A DNA stretch of 23,314 nucleotides. Source: CAINEC01 sp046303115 (GTDB lineage: Bacteria > Bacteroidota > Bacteroidia > AKYH767-A > OLB10). The stretch's first letter is position 1; every line of letters begins with the position of its first letter. Of this stretch, positions 8,181-15,418 are shown piece by piece. The stretch spans positions 1-23,314 of the forward strand of contig JBKCGZ010000179.1 in the NCBI GenBank assembly GCA_046303115.1, given 5' to 3'. A program made the translations under genes and the position numbers. The notes under the pieces were generated by a model. The model was not told the DNA's origin. It made no database searches and saw only the letters and a list, made by a program, of their open reading frames with translations.

Positions 8181-9560
8181 ATGCAATCGGAAAATAACAA
8201 ACCGATCGTACTAGAGCTTCTTGAAAAAGGAGATATAGAGCGTCTTGAGGAACAATTAGAAAATTGGTTGCCTCAGGAATTAGCGGAACTATGTTCTGAA
8301 CTTTCATCGACCGAGCAAGCTGTTATTTTTAATGTTATTGATCGTGAGCAAGCGTATCAAACATTTGAAGAACTCGACTTCAGTATACAGGTTGATTTAT
8401 TAGACGAGTTAAGAGCGCGTCAAGTGCAGCTTATCTTGAATGATATGTCGCCTGATAATCGTACAGCATTTTTAGAAGAGCTGGAACCAGAGCGATTAAA
8501 TAAACTACTTAAGTTATTGACGCAAAAAGAGCGTCGTGTTGCTTTATCACTTTTAGGATATCCTGAAGATTCGATTGGACGTTTGATGACTCCCGATTAT
8601 GTGGCGGTCAATCAAGAGTGGACCGTAAGACAAATTATTAATTACATCCGTAGTAATGGAGAGAACTCCGAAACTTTAGATGTAATTTACATCGTTGATG
8701 AAAAGGGGTATCTCGTAGATGATATTCGAATTGGTGATTTACTCTTAGCGGAGGATGATATACAGGTAAAGGAAATTTTAGATGGTAAATACATCTCCTT
8801 ACTGGTAACTGATGATGAAGAGGTGGCTGTCAAAGTATTTAAAAAATCAAATCGAGTTGCCTTGCCAGTTACCAATGCTGGAGGATTATTATTAGGAATT
8901 ATCACCGTTGATGATATCTTAGAATTAGCACAGGAAGAAGACACAGAAGATATTCAGAAGATTGGTGCGGTAGAAGCACTCGAAGAGCCCTATATGGATG
9001 TAGGCCTGACGCAGATGTTACGTAAGCGGGCACCGTGGCTAATCATTCTCTTTATCGGAGAAATGTTTACAGCATCAGCGATGTCGTTTTTCGAAAATGA
9101 AATTGACAAAGCAGTTGTATTAGCTTTATTCATCCCATTGATTGTAAGTAGTGGTGGTAATAGTGGATCACAAGCATCAACGCTAATTATACGTGCACTG
9201 GCACTTGGTGAGATTACGGTAATGGATTGGTGGAGAATTATGCGCAAAGAAATTGTAACTGGATTATACCTTGGGTTAATATTAGGCTTTATTGGATTTG
9301 CTCGTGTTACGACTTGGCATTTTTTCACTGATATCTATGGTCCTTATTGGATGTTGATTGCATTTACCATTGGCTTCGCTGTATTTGGCGTAGTACTTTG
9401 GGGAACCATTATGGGGTCAATGATGCCCTTGTTTTTAAAGAAGCTTGGACTCGACCCTGCAACATCATCGGCACCTTTTATCGCAACCATGGTAGATGTA
9501 ACAGGACTAGTCATTTACTTCTCATTCGCATCAATGCTGCTTAAAGGAACTTTATTGTAA
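8181..9560 (+). CDS. mgtE: Magnesium transporter MgtE
   Basis: MgtE is a Mg2+-gated Mg2+ channel of the inner membrane. The 459-residue protein has the expected order: an N-terminal superhelical domain (residues ~10-130, with LELLEKGD and LEELEPERLNKLLKLL repeats), two CBS domains (~135-255, containing the GRLMTPDYVAV start), a connecting helix, and five transmembrane helices (~285-459). The pore region carries PLIVSSGGNSGSQAS, and the last helix region has LDPATSSAPFIATMVD with the acidic residue important for ion passage. I chose the ATG at 8181 over the TTG at 8175. The next gene starts inside its stop codon (TAATG), showing translational coupling. I see no M-box riboswitch upstream. Confidence 0.95.
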   Translation: MQSENNKPIVLELLEKGDIERLEEQLENWLPQELAELCSELSSTEQAVIFNVIDREQAYQTFEELDFSIQVDLLDELRARQVQLILNDMSPDNRTAFLEELEPERLNKLLKLLTQKERRVALSLLGYPEDSIGRLMTPDYVAVNQEWTVRQIINYIRSNGENSETLDVIYIVDEKGYLVDDIRIGDLLLAEDDIQVKEILDGKYISLLVTDDEEVAVKVFKKSNRVALPVTNAGGLLLGIITVDDILELAQEEDTEDIQKIGAVEALEEPYMDVGLTQMLRKRAPWLIILFIGEMFTASAMSFFENEIDKAVVLALFIPLIVSSGGNSGSQASTLIIRALALGEITVMDWWRIMRKEIVTGLYLGLILGFIGFARVTTWHFFTDIYGPYWMLIAFTIGFAVFGVVLWGTIMGSMMPLFLKKLGLDPATSSAPFIATMVDVTGLVIYFSFASMLLKGTLL

Positions 9561-10528
9561 TGAAAAAGCCTGTAGTACTTTTAATCGATACACTACATCC
9601 ATCATTTATTGATACTCTTACCCAACATGGCGTTGATTATGTTGAAGGCTATCATATGACAAAGGAGGAAATTCTTTCCCAACAAGAAAATTATAACGGG
9701 ATGGCTATCCGTAGTCGCTTTAAACTTGATGAAGCATTTTTAAATACCCTTACAAATACAGTTGTAATTGGTCGCGCTGGAGCTGGCATGGAAAACATCG
9801 ATGCCAATGCAGCAGCGAATAATAATATTACATTAGTAAATGCTCCCGAAGGAAATAAAGATGCTGTTGGAGAGCATGCGATTGGAATGTTACTCGCTTT
9901 AAACAATCATTTGATTCGCGTGAATCAAGAAGTGCGTAACGGCATCTGGAAACGTGAAGAAAATCGTGGAGTTGAAATTCAGGGAAAAACAATTGCGGTG
10001 ATTGGCTTTGGTAATATGGGCAAAGCATTTGCAAAAAAACTGCAAGGCTTTGAAGTAAATATTATCGTTTACGATCCGTATATTACCATTAGCAAAAACG
10101 AGTTTCCATATGCGACACAAGTAAGCTTAGAAGAAGTTTTTAGTCAAGCAGACATCATTAGTTTACATGTACCACTTACAGAGGAGACGAATCAAATGGT
10201 TAATGAATCGTTTTTTAATTCTTTCAAGAAAGAGATTACGCTCATTAATACAGCAAGAGGAAAAGTCGTTAATACGCAAGCGTTAGTAAATGCAATGGAA
10301 GCTGGAAATGTAAAATATGCTGCTTTAGATGTATTAGAATACGAAAGTGTTTCTTTTGAAAATCTCGATGCATCAAAACTCCCAGAAGCATTTCAGTATT
10401 TAATAAAATCGGAAAGGGTTTTATTATCCCCTCATATTGCAGGGTGGACATTAGAATCCAATGTCAAAATTGCAACAACGATGGCCAATAAAATGATTGC
10501 TGTTTTTAAAGAAAGAGATTTACTTTAA
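9560..10528 (+). CDS. NAD-dependent D-2-hydroxyacid dehydrogenase, phosphoglycerate dehydrogenase-type
   Basis: The 322-residue protein belongs to the D-isomer-specific 2-hydroxyacid dehydrogenases. It has the NAD-binding GFGNMG (149-154), an Asp at the end of the second strand (VYDPY, Asp172) that favours NAD over NADP, and the catalytic residues Arg233 (INTARGK), Glu260 or Glu262 (DVLEYES) and His292 (SPHIAGW). GRAGAGMENID (71-81) is typical of the SerA branch, so 3-phosphoglycerate oxidation in serine synthesis is possible. However, no regulatory ACT domain is present, and the substrate may be another 2-hydroxyacid. Its ATG overlaps the mgtE stop by one base. Its 3' end overlaps the convergent penicillin-acylase gene by 9 bases. 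Confidence 0.88.
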   Translation: MKKPVVLLIDTLHPSFIDTLTQHGVDYVEGYHMTKEEILSQQENYNGMAIRSRFKLDEAFLNTLTNTVVIGRAGAGMENIDANAAANNNITLVNAPEGNKDAVGEHAIGMLLALNNHLIRVNQEVRNGIWKREENRGVEIQGKTIAVIGFGNMGKAFAKKLQGFEVNIIVYDPYITISKNEFPYATQVSLEEVFSQADIISLHVPLTEETNQMVNESFFNSFKKEITLINTARGKVVNTQALVNAMEAGNVKYAALDVLEYESVSFENLDASKLPEAFQYLIKSERVLLSPHIAGWTLESNVKIATTMANKMIAVFKERDLL

Positions 10529-12934
10529 TCCGTTGGGTTGAAAAATTAATTTACCTGTTTTATTCTTTACAATATCCTCGCGATTCATTTTCATTTTTCG
10601 ATAACTACCATTCAAGTACATTAAAGCTTGATCATCGTACCAATGACTCATTAAATTGCCTGACTGTCCGTTAGGCAACACTGTTTTTGCATTTTCAATA
10701 TTCGAAAAATCTATCACATTACGCATTGCAGGACCAAACAAAGAAGAATGGATTTTATCTTTTGATAAAATAAATCCAGATTGATTAATTACTTCAGGTC
10801 CGCCTGATGCAGGAAAAGGTCCCACATTAAATACCCAATTAAATGGCTTTACTTTCCCAACAGCATGTTTCAATTCCAACTCGTGAACGCGTCCCCATTC
10901 CCAACTATTAAATTTAGAACCTAATTCCATTATTAGTTCTTTCACCGTTTCATTGAAAGCCTTATCTAAAATTTTATTTCTACTTTCTACTACATCTTTC
11001 GTATTTACATTATTCCACCATACCGAATTTTCATTATTGATAAAAGCTAAATAAGAATTTTTGGAAACGTGTGTCATAAAATAAGCATCGAGCTTTTCTT
11101 TTCCTAACTCATCACCCATTGCTTCATAAAAAACGTGATACAATAGTTTATAATAAATAGTTGGCTCGATGTCATGCAATCCGTGGCTCCCATCCCAACG
11201 AATTAATCTACGTGCAACATCCTGATAAATTTTATTTTGGTTTTTTACATTTTCTGAAATTCCATCAACTAAAACTCTAGCAACATTAGGAGTTACAGGT
11301 GAAACATCATCAAATGCCATTAATTGAAAATCATCAATTAAAAAACTGTTTTTCTCAGACAATAATTTATTGATTCGTATATATCGATCATAAGGAGTAT
11401 AATATCCAGGATATAAACTACCATCAGACATTGTATCAATTTGTTGATTGGCTGTTATAATTATTCCACTCGATGGATTTTCAATTTTCGGATGATCTTC
11501 AAACTTATAGTAGCTTGTTATGCTAGTATCGCTCCAACCCTCTTGCAACAATACCGGATCGACACCTTGTTTACGTTTAATTAATTTACCAGCATGCCAA
11601 AGGGCGATGTTGTTGTCCGTATCAGCGTAAGAAACATTCAATCCTGGAGAAATAATTTGTGCCACGGCATTCTTAACTTCAGTCATTGAAGTTGAATGAT
11701 TCATTTGATAAGTCAATTGCAACAAATTACTTGGAAACTTTAAGTGCGTCCATGATGCAGCAACCAAATATCCAGAGGCATCTTTTAATTCAGGCATTGC
11801 ATCATTCATAATTGGTCCGTGACGGCTATTCTTCAACGTTACTTTAACATCATTTTCTCCTTTTACCTTGATGATTTCTGTTCTAACCTTAAACGACTCA
11901 ACTACATTTCCAGCTAAATAAGCTGATGAATCATTGGCAAATATTTTCTCCTCGTAAAAATCCAAATCATCATTCTCAAGCATCGTTAAGCCCCAGGTCA
12001 ACTTACGATTATGTCCCGTTGCAGCGAATGGCCATCCAGCTAAGTAATCACCATAAAAACTACAACCAGGGTAATCTATATGCGCTTCATACCAAACACC
12101 TGGCTGACCATAGGCAATATGCGTATCATTCTCAAACAAAGGCTTTCCTGATTTTGTCTTCGATCCACTTACGACCCAGGAATTACTTCCTGTAAATGGA
12201 GCAACCGGAATTTTATTAAAAATTTCATCAATCGTATTAAATGCATGAGTAGAACTTAACTGCGGTGATGCGTGGTTATTTGATATATTCTTCGAGGTAT
12301 TAAAATTCGTTATCAAGTCGCCATAATACTCCTTACCTAACTTAGAATTTATATAGGTCATGAGGGGATCTGTTTTAAATGCCATTGCAAAATTAAACGA
12401 CATAAACTCCATACTTAAGTACAAATCAACCTGCGAAAATTCATTCTTAGGAATACCCAGCATTGTAAACTCAATGGGTGTTTGTCCATTGCGAATAAAT
12501 GCATTCAATCCCTTTAAATAAGCATTTGCTGATTTTTGATAAGCACTTTTATTCTCATTCAAATACATTTTCTGCGATAGCGCAGCATGTTGCTTTAATC
12601 CCAGTGTACGAAAAAACAAATCGACCTTCACTAAATCTTTCCCAAAAACTTCAGCCAACGTTCCAGATGCTACACGACGTACCATTTCCATTTGAAACAA
12701 ACGATCTTGCGCATGCGCATATCCTAATGCATAATACGCATCCTCTTCTGTAGAAGCGTAGATATGTGGTACTCCATAAAAATCATAAATCACCTCCACT
12801 GGCGCAGTCAACCCCTTTAAAGTTACTGCACCATCATATTGTGGTTTTTGCGACGCAAAAAATATGTAAACAGATATTACAAGTAAAAATATGATTCCTA
12901 AAATCCAAAAAAGTATTTTCCTGAAAAGCTTCAT
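10520..12934 (-). CDS. Penicillin acylase-family Ntn hydrolase, membrane-anchored
   Basis: The 804-residue protein starts with a single hydrophobic segment (~6-28) followed by a periplasmic domain. PVEVIYDFYGVPHIYA and the YALGYAHAQDRLFQMEMVRR block (~46-88) are hallmarks of the alpha chain of penicillin-acylase-family enzymes. The maturation site is TGSNSWVV, where Ser250 would become the N-terminal nucleophile of the beta chain after self-cleavage. GKPLFENDTHIAYGQPGVWY follows as in the family. Members cleave amide bonds of penicillins, acyl-homoserine lactones or other N-acyl compounds, and the true substrate here is unknown. It follows the metalloprotease gene by 17 bases with no visible promoter, so the two are probably co-transcribed. 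The 3' end overlaps the dehydrogenase gene. Confidence 0.9.
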   Translation of the reverse strand: MKLFRKILFWILGIIFLLVISVYIFFASQKPQYDGAVTLKGLTAPVEVIYDFYGVPHIYASTEEDAYYALGYAHAQDRLFQMEMVRRVASGTLAEVFGKDLVKVDLFFRTLGLKQHAALSQKMYLNENKSAYQKSANAYLKGLNAFIRNGQTPIEFTMLGIPKNEFSQVDLYLSMEFMSFNFAMAFKTDPLMTYINSKLGKEYYGDLITNFNTSKNISNNHASPQLSSTHAFNTIDEIFNKIPVAPFTGSNSWVVSGSKTKSGKPLFENDTHIAYGQPGVWYEAHIDYPGCSFYGDYLAGWPFAATGHNRKLTWGLTMLENDDLDFYEEKIFANDSSAYLAGNVVESFKVRTEIIKVKGENDVKVTLKNSRHGPIMNDAMPELKDASGYLVAASWTHLKFPSNLLQLTYQMNHSTSMTEVKNAVAQIISPGLNVSYADTDNNIALWHAGKLIKRKQGVDPVLLQEGWSDTSITSYYKFEDHPKIENPSSGIIITANQQIDTMSDGSLYPGYYTPYDRYIRINKLLSEKNSFLIDDFQLMAFDDVSPVTPNVARVLVDGISENVKNQNKIYQDVARRLIRWDGSHGLHDIEPTIYYKLLYHVFYEAMGDELGKEKLDAYFMTHVSKNSYLAFINNENSVWWNNVNTKDVVESRNKILDKAFNETVKELIMELGSKFNSWEWGRVHELELKHAVGKVKPFNWVFNVGPFPASGGPEVINQSGFILSKDKIHSSLFGPAMRNVIDFSNIENAKTVLPNGQSGNLMSHWYDDQALMYLNGSYRKMKMNREDIVKNKTGKLIFQPNGLK

Positions 12935-12951
12935 GTAAAATTTTATTTCAA

Positions 12952-15210
12952 TTATTTAATAATGCGCTCTACTATCTTACCTTGATTCGTTTGAATAACA
13001 CAATTGTAAATTCCAGATGCAATTCCTTCGAGATTTAACGTGATTTTCAATTCCTCATCAGACTTTTGTCCAGTTGTAGAAGTAACAACTCTTCCCTGAA
13101 TATCTAACAACTGAATATCATATGCACCTTTATAATCGCCCAACCAATTAATATTTGCAAAATCATTTGCAGGGTTAGGACTAATACTTACCTGCTGACT
13201 TACCATTACATTTTCTGATACACCTTGTGGAGCAGAGATAATGAAATTCTTGTTGCAGATATCAAAGAAAATATTGTTGGTAGGCTTCACCATAATTCTT
13301 GCAGTTGTTGTTGTCAGGTTAGGCATCGTTACCGAACATGTACCATTATTAGGAACTCCTGATGCTAGCGTTATCGGGTAGGTGAAACCACCATCCGTAC
13401 TCAAAGTGATATCAACATTAGTTGCACTGATAGGAGCTAAGTTGGTTCCTGATACATCCCAGGTTACTGTCTGCTGACTCAATGCAGGCCATGTAACTAA
13501 TACATTTGGATTCGTTACAAGAAATGGTGTTGTAGTATTAACAACATTAAGCGTTAAAAAGTTCGGATCATAAGTAACACCACCACCGCCAACTTTGTTA
13601 TCACGAACTGTCAGACGAAACTTAATAGAACGTGCATAAGTTGGTAATTTCTCTCCTAACGGATTAGCATTATTAGAAATGATGTAATTAATTCGTGGAA
13701 TAATTCGCGTAGGACTTAATGATGCAGGTAATGAACGGAACAATGGCGCATTTAAAGTTGGAGTTGATGGAGCGCCAGCTGGACCTAAATCATATTGCTC
13801 CCATGAATAAGTTAACGTATCACCATCAGGATCATTAGCAGCACCTGTTAACATAAACGGAGTAGAGATTGGAATACTAACGTTACTGCCTATACTCGTA
13901 ATTACTGGAGCGTTGTTTCCCGTTGCAGTTTGCACAGGACAACTATTACCTGTGCTAATGGTTGTGTAATTTACAATTTCATCAAAACTTGCTGTATGAA
14001 AAAATGCATCACTATTACTTGCGATATCCTGCGGAGAACAAATTCCTGCGTAAGCCATAATTGTAGATCCACTTCCTGGCTCGTATGCTGTACTTGAATT
14101 TCCATTGCCAGAGCATGAGCCTGTATTACCATTAAAGGTGTGATTCCCTCCGTACTGATGTCCCATTTCATGCGCTACATAATCGATGTCATAAGGATCG
14201 CCAACAGGTGAAGGAGAACCTGTAACTCCGCGAGCTTTACTTCCACCACAAACAACGCCTAAGCCTGCAATACCTCCACCGCCAGTGCTAAATACATGAC
14301 CAATATCGTAGTTAGCAGAACCAATATAATTAGTAACTGTAGTTTGATTCTGACCTAACATCGTACCTCCATTATTGTTAGTATAAGGGTCAGTATTTGC
14401 ATTCAAGAAAATTAAAGTATCAGTATTAGCAATCAAAATTAAACGTACATCAACTTCTCTTTCATAAACACCAGTTACACGATTCACACTTGTAACCATT
14501 GCTGATAATGTTGCTGGTTTTGTCCCACCAAAAAATGCTGCGTACTCACCTGTACATGCTAATGCTAAACGATATGTTCTTAAAGTACCTGCAATACTAC
14601 GAGCTGTTTGTTGTTGACTTCCACGCAATTCAACATCATGCGCAATTTCATTTGCCCTTTGAACATTCTCATCAGATTGAGGATTAAATGAACAAAAACC
14701 TCCATCATATTTATTAATTGCATTTACCTTGAAATAACATTGGTAAGCATTTGTAGTACTACGATTATATGGATCAATAAAAAAAGTTTTATCACCATCC
14801 AATACCATTGCATGAAATCCCAAATAGGTTACATCTAATCGTCCGCATGCCGCAGGATTTTTTATTCCTTGAATCAAGTAAGTTTTGATTTCAGGATAAC
14901 GTACCGCTAAACCATTTTCCATGACTGGTGACGCATACACAGCAAACTCTTGCTGATTCCCATCAGGAGTTGGTAAATGCAATTTCAATCCAGCTACACC
15001 ACTTCTCTCCATTGGAGCAGTAGCTAAATAATTTTTTATTCCAGAAAAATCTAGTGTTAAATATTCAGCACGATTGGTTTTAATATCTGCAACTCCGAAT
15101 TGCGAATTAAAACTTTCTTTGGATGCATTTGCCCAGAATGGAACATTGGATGCAAACGAAGTTAGAACGGCAATTAAATAAATAATGGATGTAAGGATTA
15201 ACTTTTTCAT
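12952..15210 (-). CDS. Secreted reprolysin-like (M12B) zinc metalloprotease with T9SS sorting domain
   Basis: This 752-residue secreted protease has a signal peptide (1-20) and a propeptide to ~205. A catalytic domain (~208-425) follows, with the zinc motif HEMGHQYGGNH (His347, Glu348, His351, His357) and the Met-turn TIMAYAGIC. Next come Ig/PKD-like beta domains (~435-660, with DPDGDTLTYSWEQ) and a C-terminal domain of ~80 residues. The latter has the SPNPANDF start, an LLDIQGRVV strand and a GIYNCVI...ERIIK end, typical of type A type IX secretion signals; it is removed or anchored on export. Several Cys pairs fit an extracellular protein. It is transcribed from a promoter in the 208-base region shared with the divergent thiamin-linked receptor. 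Family and secretion route are clear, the substrate is unknown. Confidence 0.93.
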   Translation of the reverse strand: MKKLILTSIIYLIAVLTSFASNVPFWANASKESFNSQFGVADIKTNRAEYLTLDFSGIKNYLATAPMERSGVAGLKLHLPTPDGNQQEFAVYASPVMENGLAVRYPEIKTYLIQGIKNPAACGRLDVTYLGFHAMVLDGDKTFFIDPYNRSTTNAYQCYFKVNAINKYDGGFCSFNPQSDENVQRANEIAHDVELRGSQQQTARSIAGTLRTYRLALACTGEYAAFFGGTKPATLSAMVTSVNRVTGVYEREVDVRLILIANTDTLIFLNANTDPYTNNNGGTMLGQNQTTVTNYIGSANYDIGHVFSTGGGGIAGLGVVCGGSKARGVTGSPSPVGDPYDIDYVAHEMGHQYGGNHTFNGNTGSCSGNGNSSTAYEPGSGSTIMAYAGICSPQDIASNSDAFFHTASFDEIVNYTTISTGNSCPVQTATGNNAPVITSIGSNVSIPISTPFMLTGAANDPDGDTLTYSWEQYDLGPAGAPSTPTLNAPLFRSLPASLSPTRIIPRINYIISNNANPLGEKLPTYARSIKFRLTVRDNKVGGGGVTYDPNFLTLNVVNTTTPFLVTNPNVLVTWPALSQQTVTWDVSGTNLAPISATNVDITLSTDGGFTYPITLASGVPNNGTCSVTMPNLTTTTARIMVKPTNNIFFDICNKNFIISAPQGVSENVMVSQQVSISPNPANDFANINWLGDYKGAYDIQLLDIQGRVVTSTTGQKSDEELKITLNLEGIASGIYNCVIQTNQGKIVERIIK

Positions 15211-15229
15211 AGAATTGTTTTGGATTGAA

Positions 15230-15237
15230 CAAATCTA
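15230..15237 (-). promoter_or_regulatory. -7 promoter box TAGATTTG of the metalloprotease gene
   Basis: On the minus strand TAGATTTG matches TAnnTTTG exactly and ends 19 bases before the metalloprotease ATG at 15210. No clear -33 TTTG is seen. It lies back to back with the riboswitch-controlled promoter at 15293. Confidence 0.5.
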
Positions 15238-15292
15238 ATAATAATTGCTTAAAATTTTTGTAGGAAAATAATGAATGAACCAATGTTTATTA

Positions 15293-15300
15293 TACATTTG
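15293..15300 (+). promoter_or_regulatory. -7 promoter box TACATTTG of the riboswitch-receptor transcript
   Basis: TACATTTG is a perfect TAnnTTTG match. Transcription would start about 5-7 bases later, at 15305-15307, exactly where the first strand of the TPP riboswitch P1 helix begins. That position agreement supports both calls. No good -33 element is visible. Confidence 0.65.
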
Positions 15301-15304
15301 TCAA

Positions 15305-15378
15305 CACACTGGGGTGCCCAAAGGGCTGAGATTATACCCATCGAACCTGAAGTGGCTAGTACCACCGTAGGAAGTGCG
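15305..15378 (+). ncRNA. TPP (thiamin pyrophosphate) riboswitch
   Basis: The leader carries the conserved thi-box elements in order: GGGGTGCCC (15311-15319), GGGCTGAGA (15323-15331), ACCC (15336-15339), GAACCTGA (15343-15350) and the CGTAGGAAG end (15366-15374). The helices form: P1 CACT 15307-15310 with AGTG 15373-15376; P2 GGG near 15311-15314 with CCC 15337-15339; P3 GCCC 15316-15319 with GGGC 15323-15326; P4 CCT 15346-15348 with AGG 15369-15371; P5 GTGG 15352-15355 with CCAC 15362-15365. CTGAGA recognises the pyrimidine ring in this class, and the CCTGA/GNNGGNA side binds pyrophosphate. It should lower receptor expression when intracellular TPP is high. Confidence 0.93.
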
Positions 15379-15379
15379 A

Positions 15380-15416
15380 TGACGAAGCTTTTGACACCCT
15401 TTTATACTATTCGTCA
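15380..15416 (+). promoter_or_regulatory. Inverted repeat between riboswitch and start codon (possible expression platform)
   Basis: TGACGAA (15380-15386) and TTCGTCA (15410-15416) are perfect 7-base complements separated by 23 bases, and the 3' arm ends 2 bases before the receptor ATG at 15419. CACT at 15415-15418 could also pair with AGTG at 15373-15376, the 3' strand of riboswitch P1. The helix could therefore hide the start region, and its formation could depend on the aptamer state. There is no T-run after it, so a transcription terminator is unlikely. The mechanism is inference. Confidence 0.5.
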
Positions 15417-15418
15417 CT

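Noticed and set aside
10520..12934. Beta-lactam resistance gene
   Set aside because: Penicillin-acylase family membership does not imply antibiotic resistance, and nothing nearby supports it.
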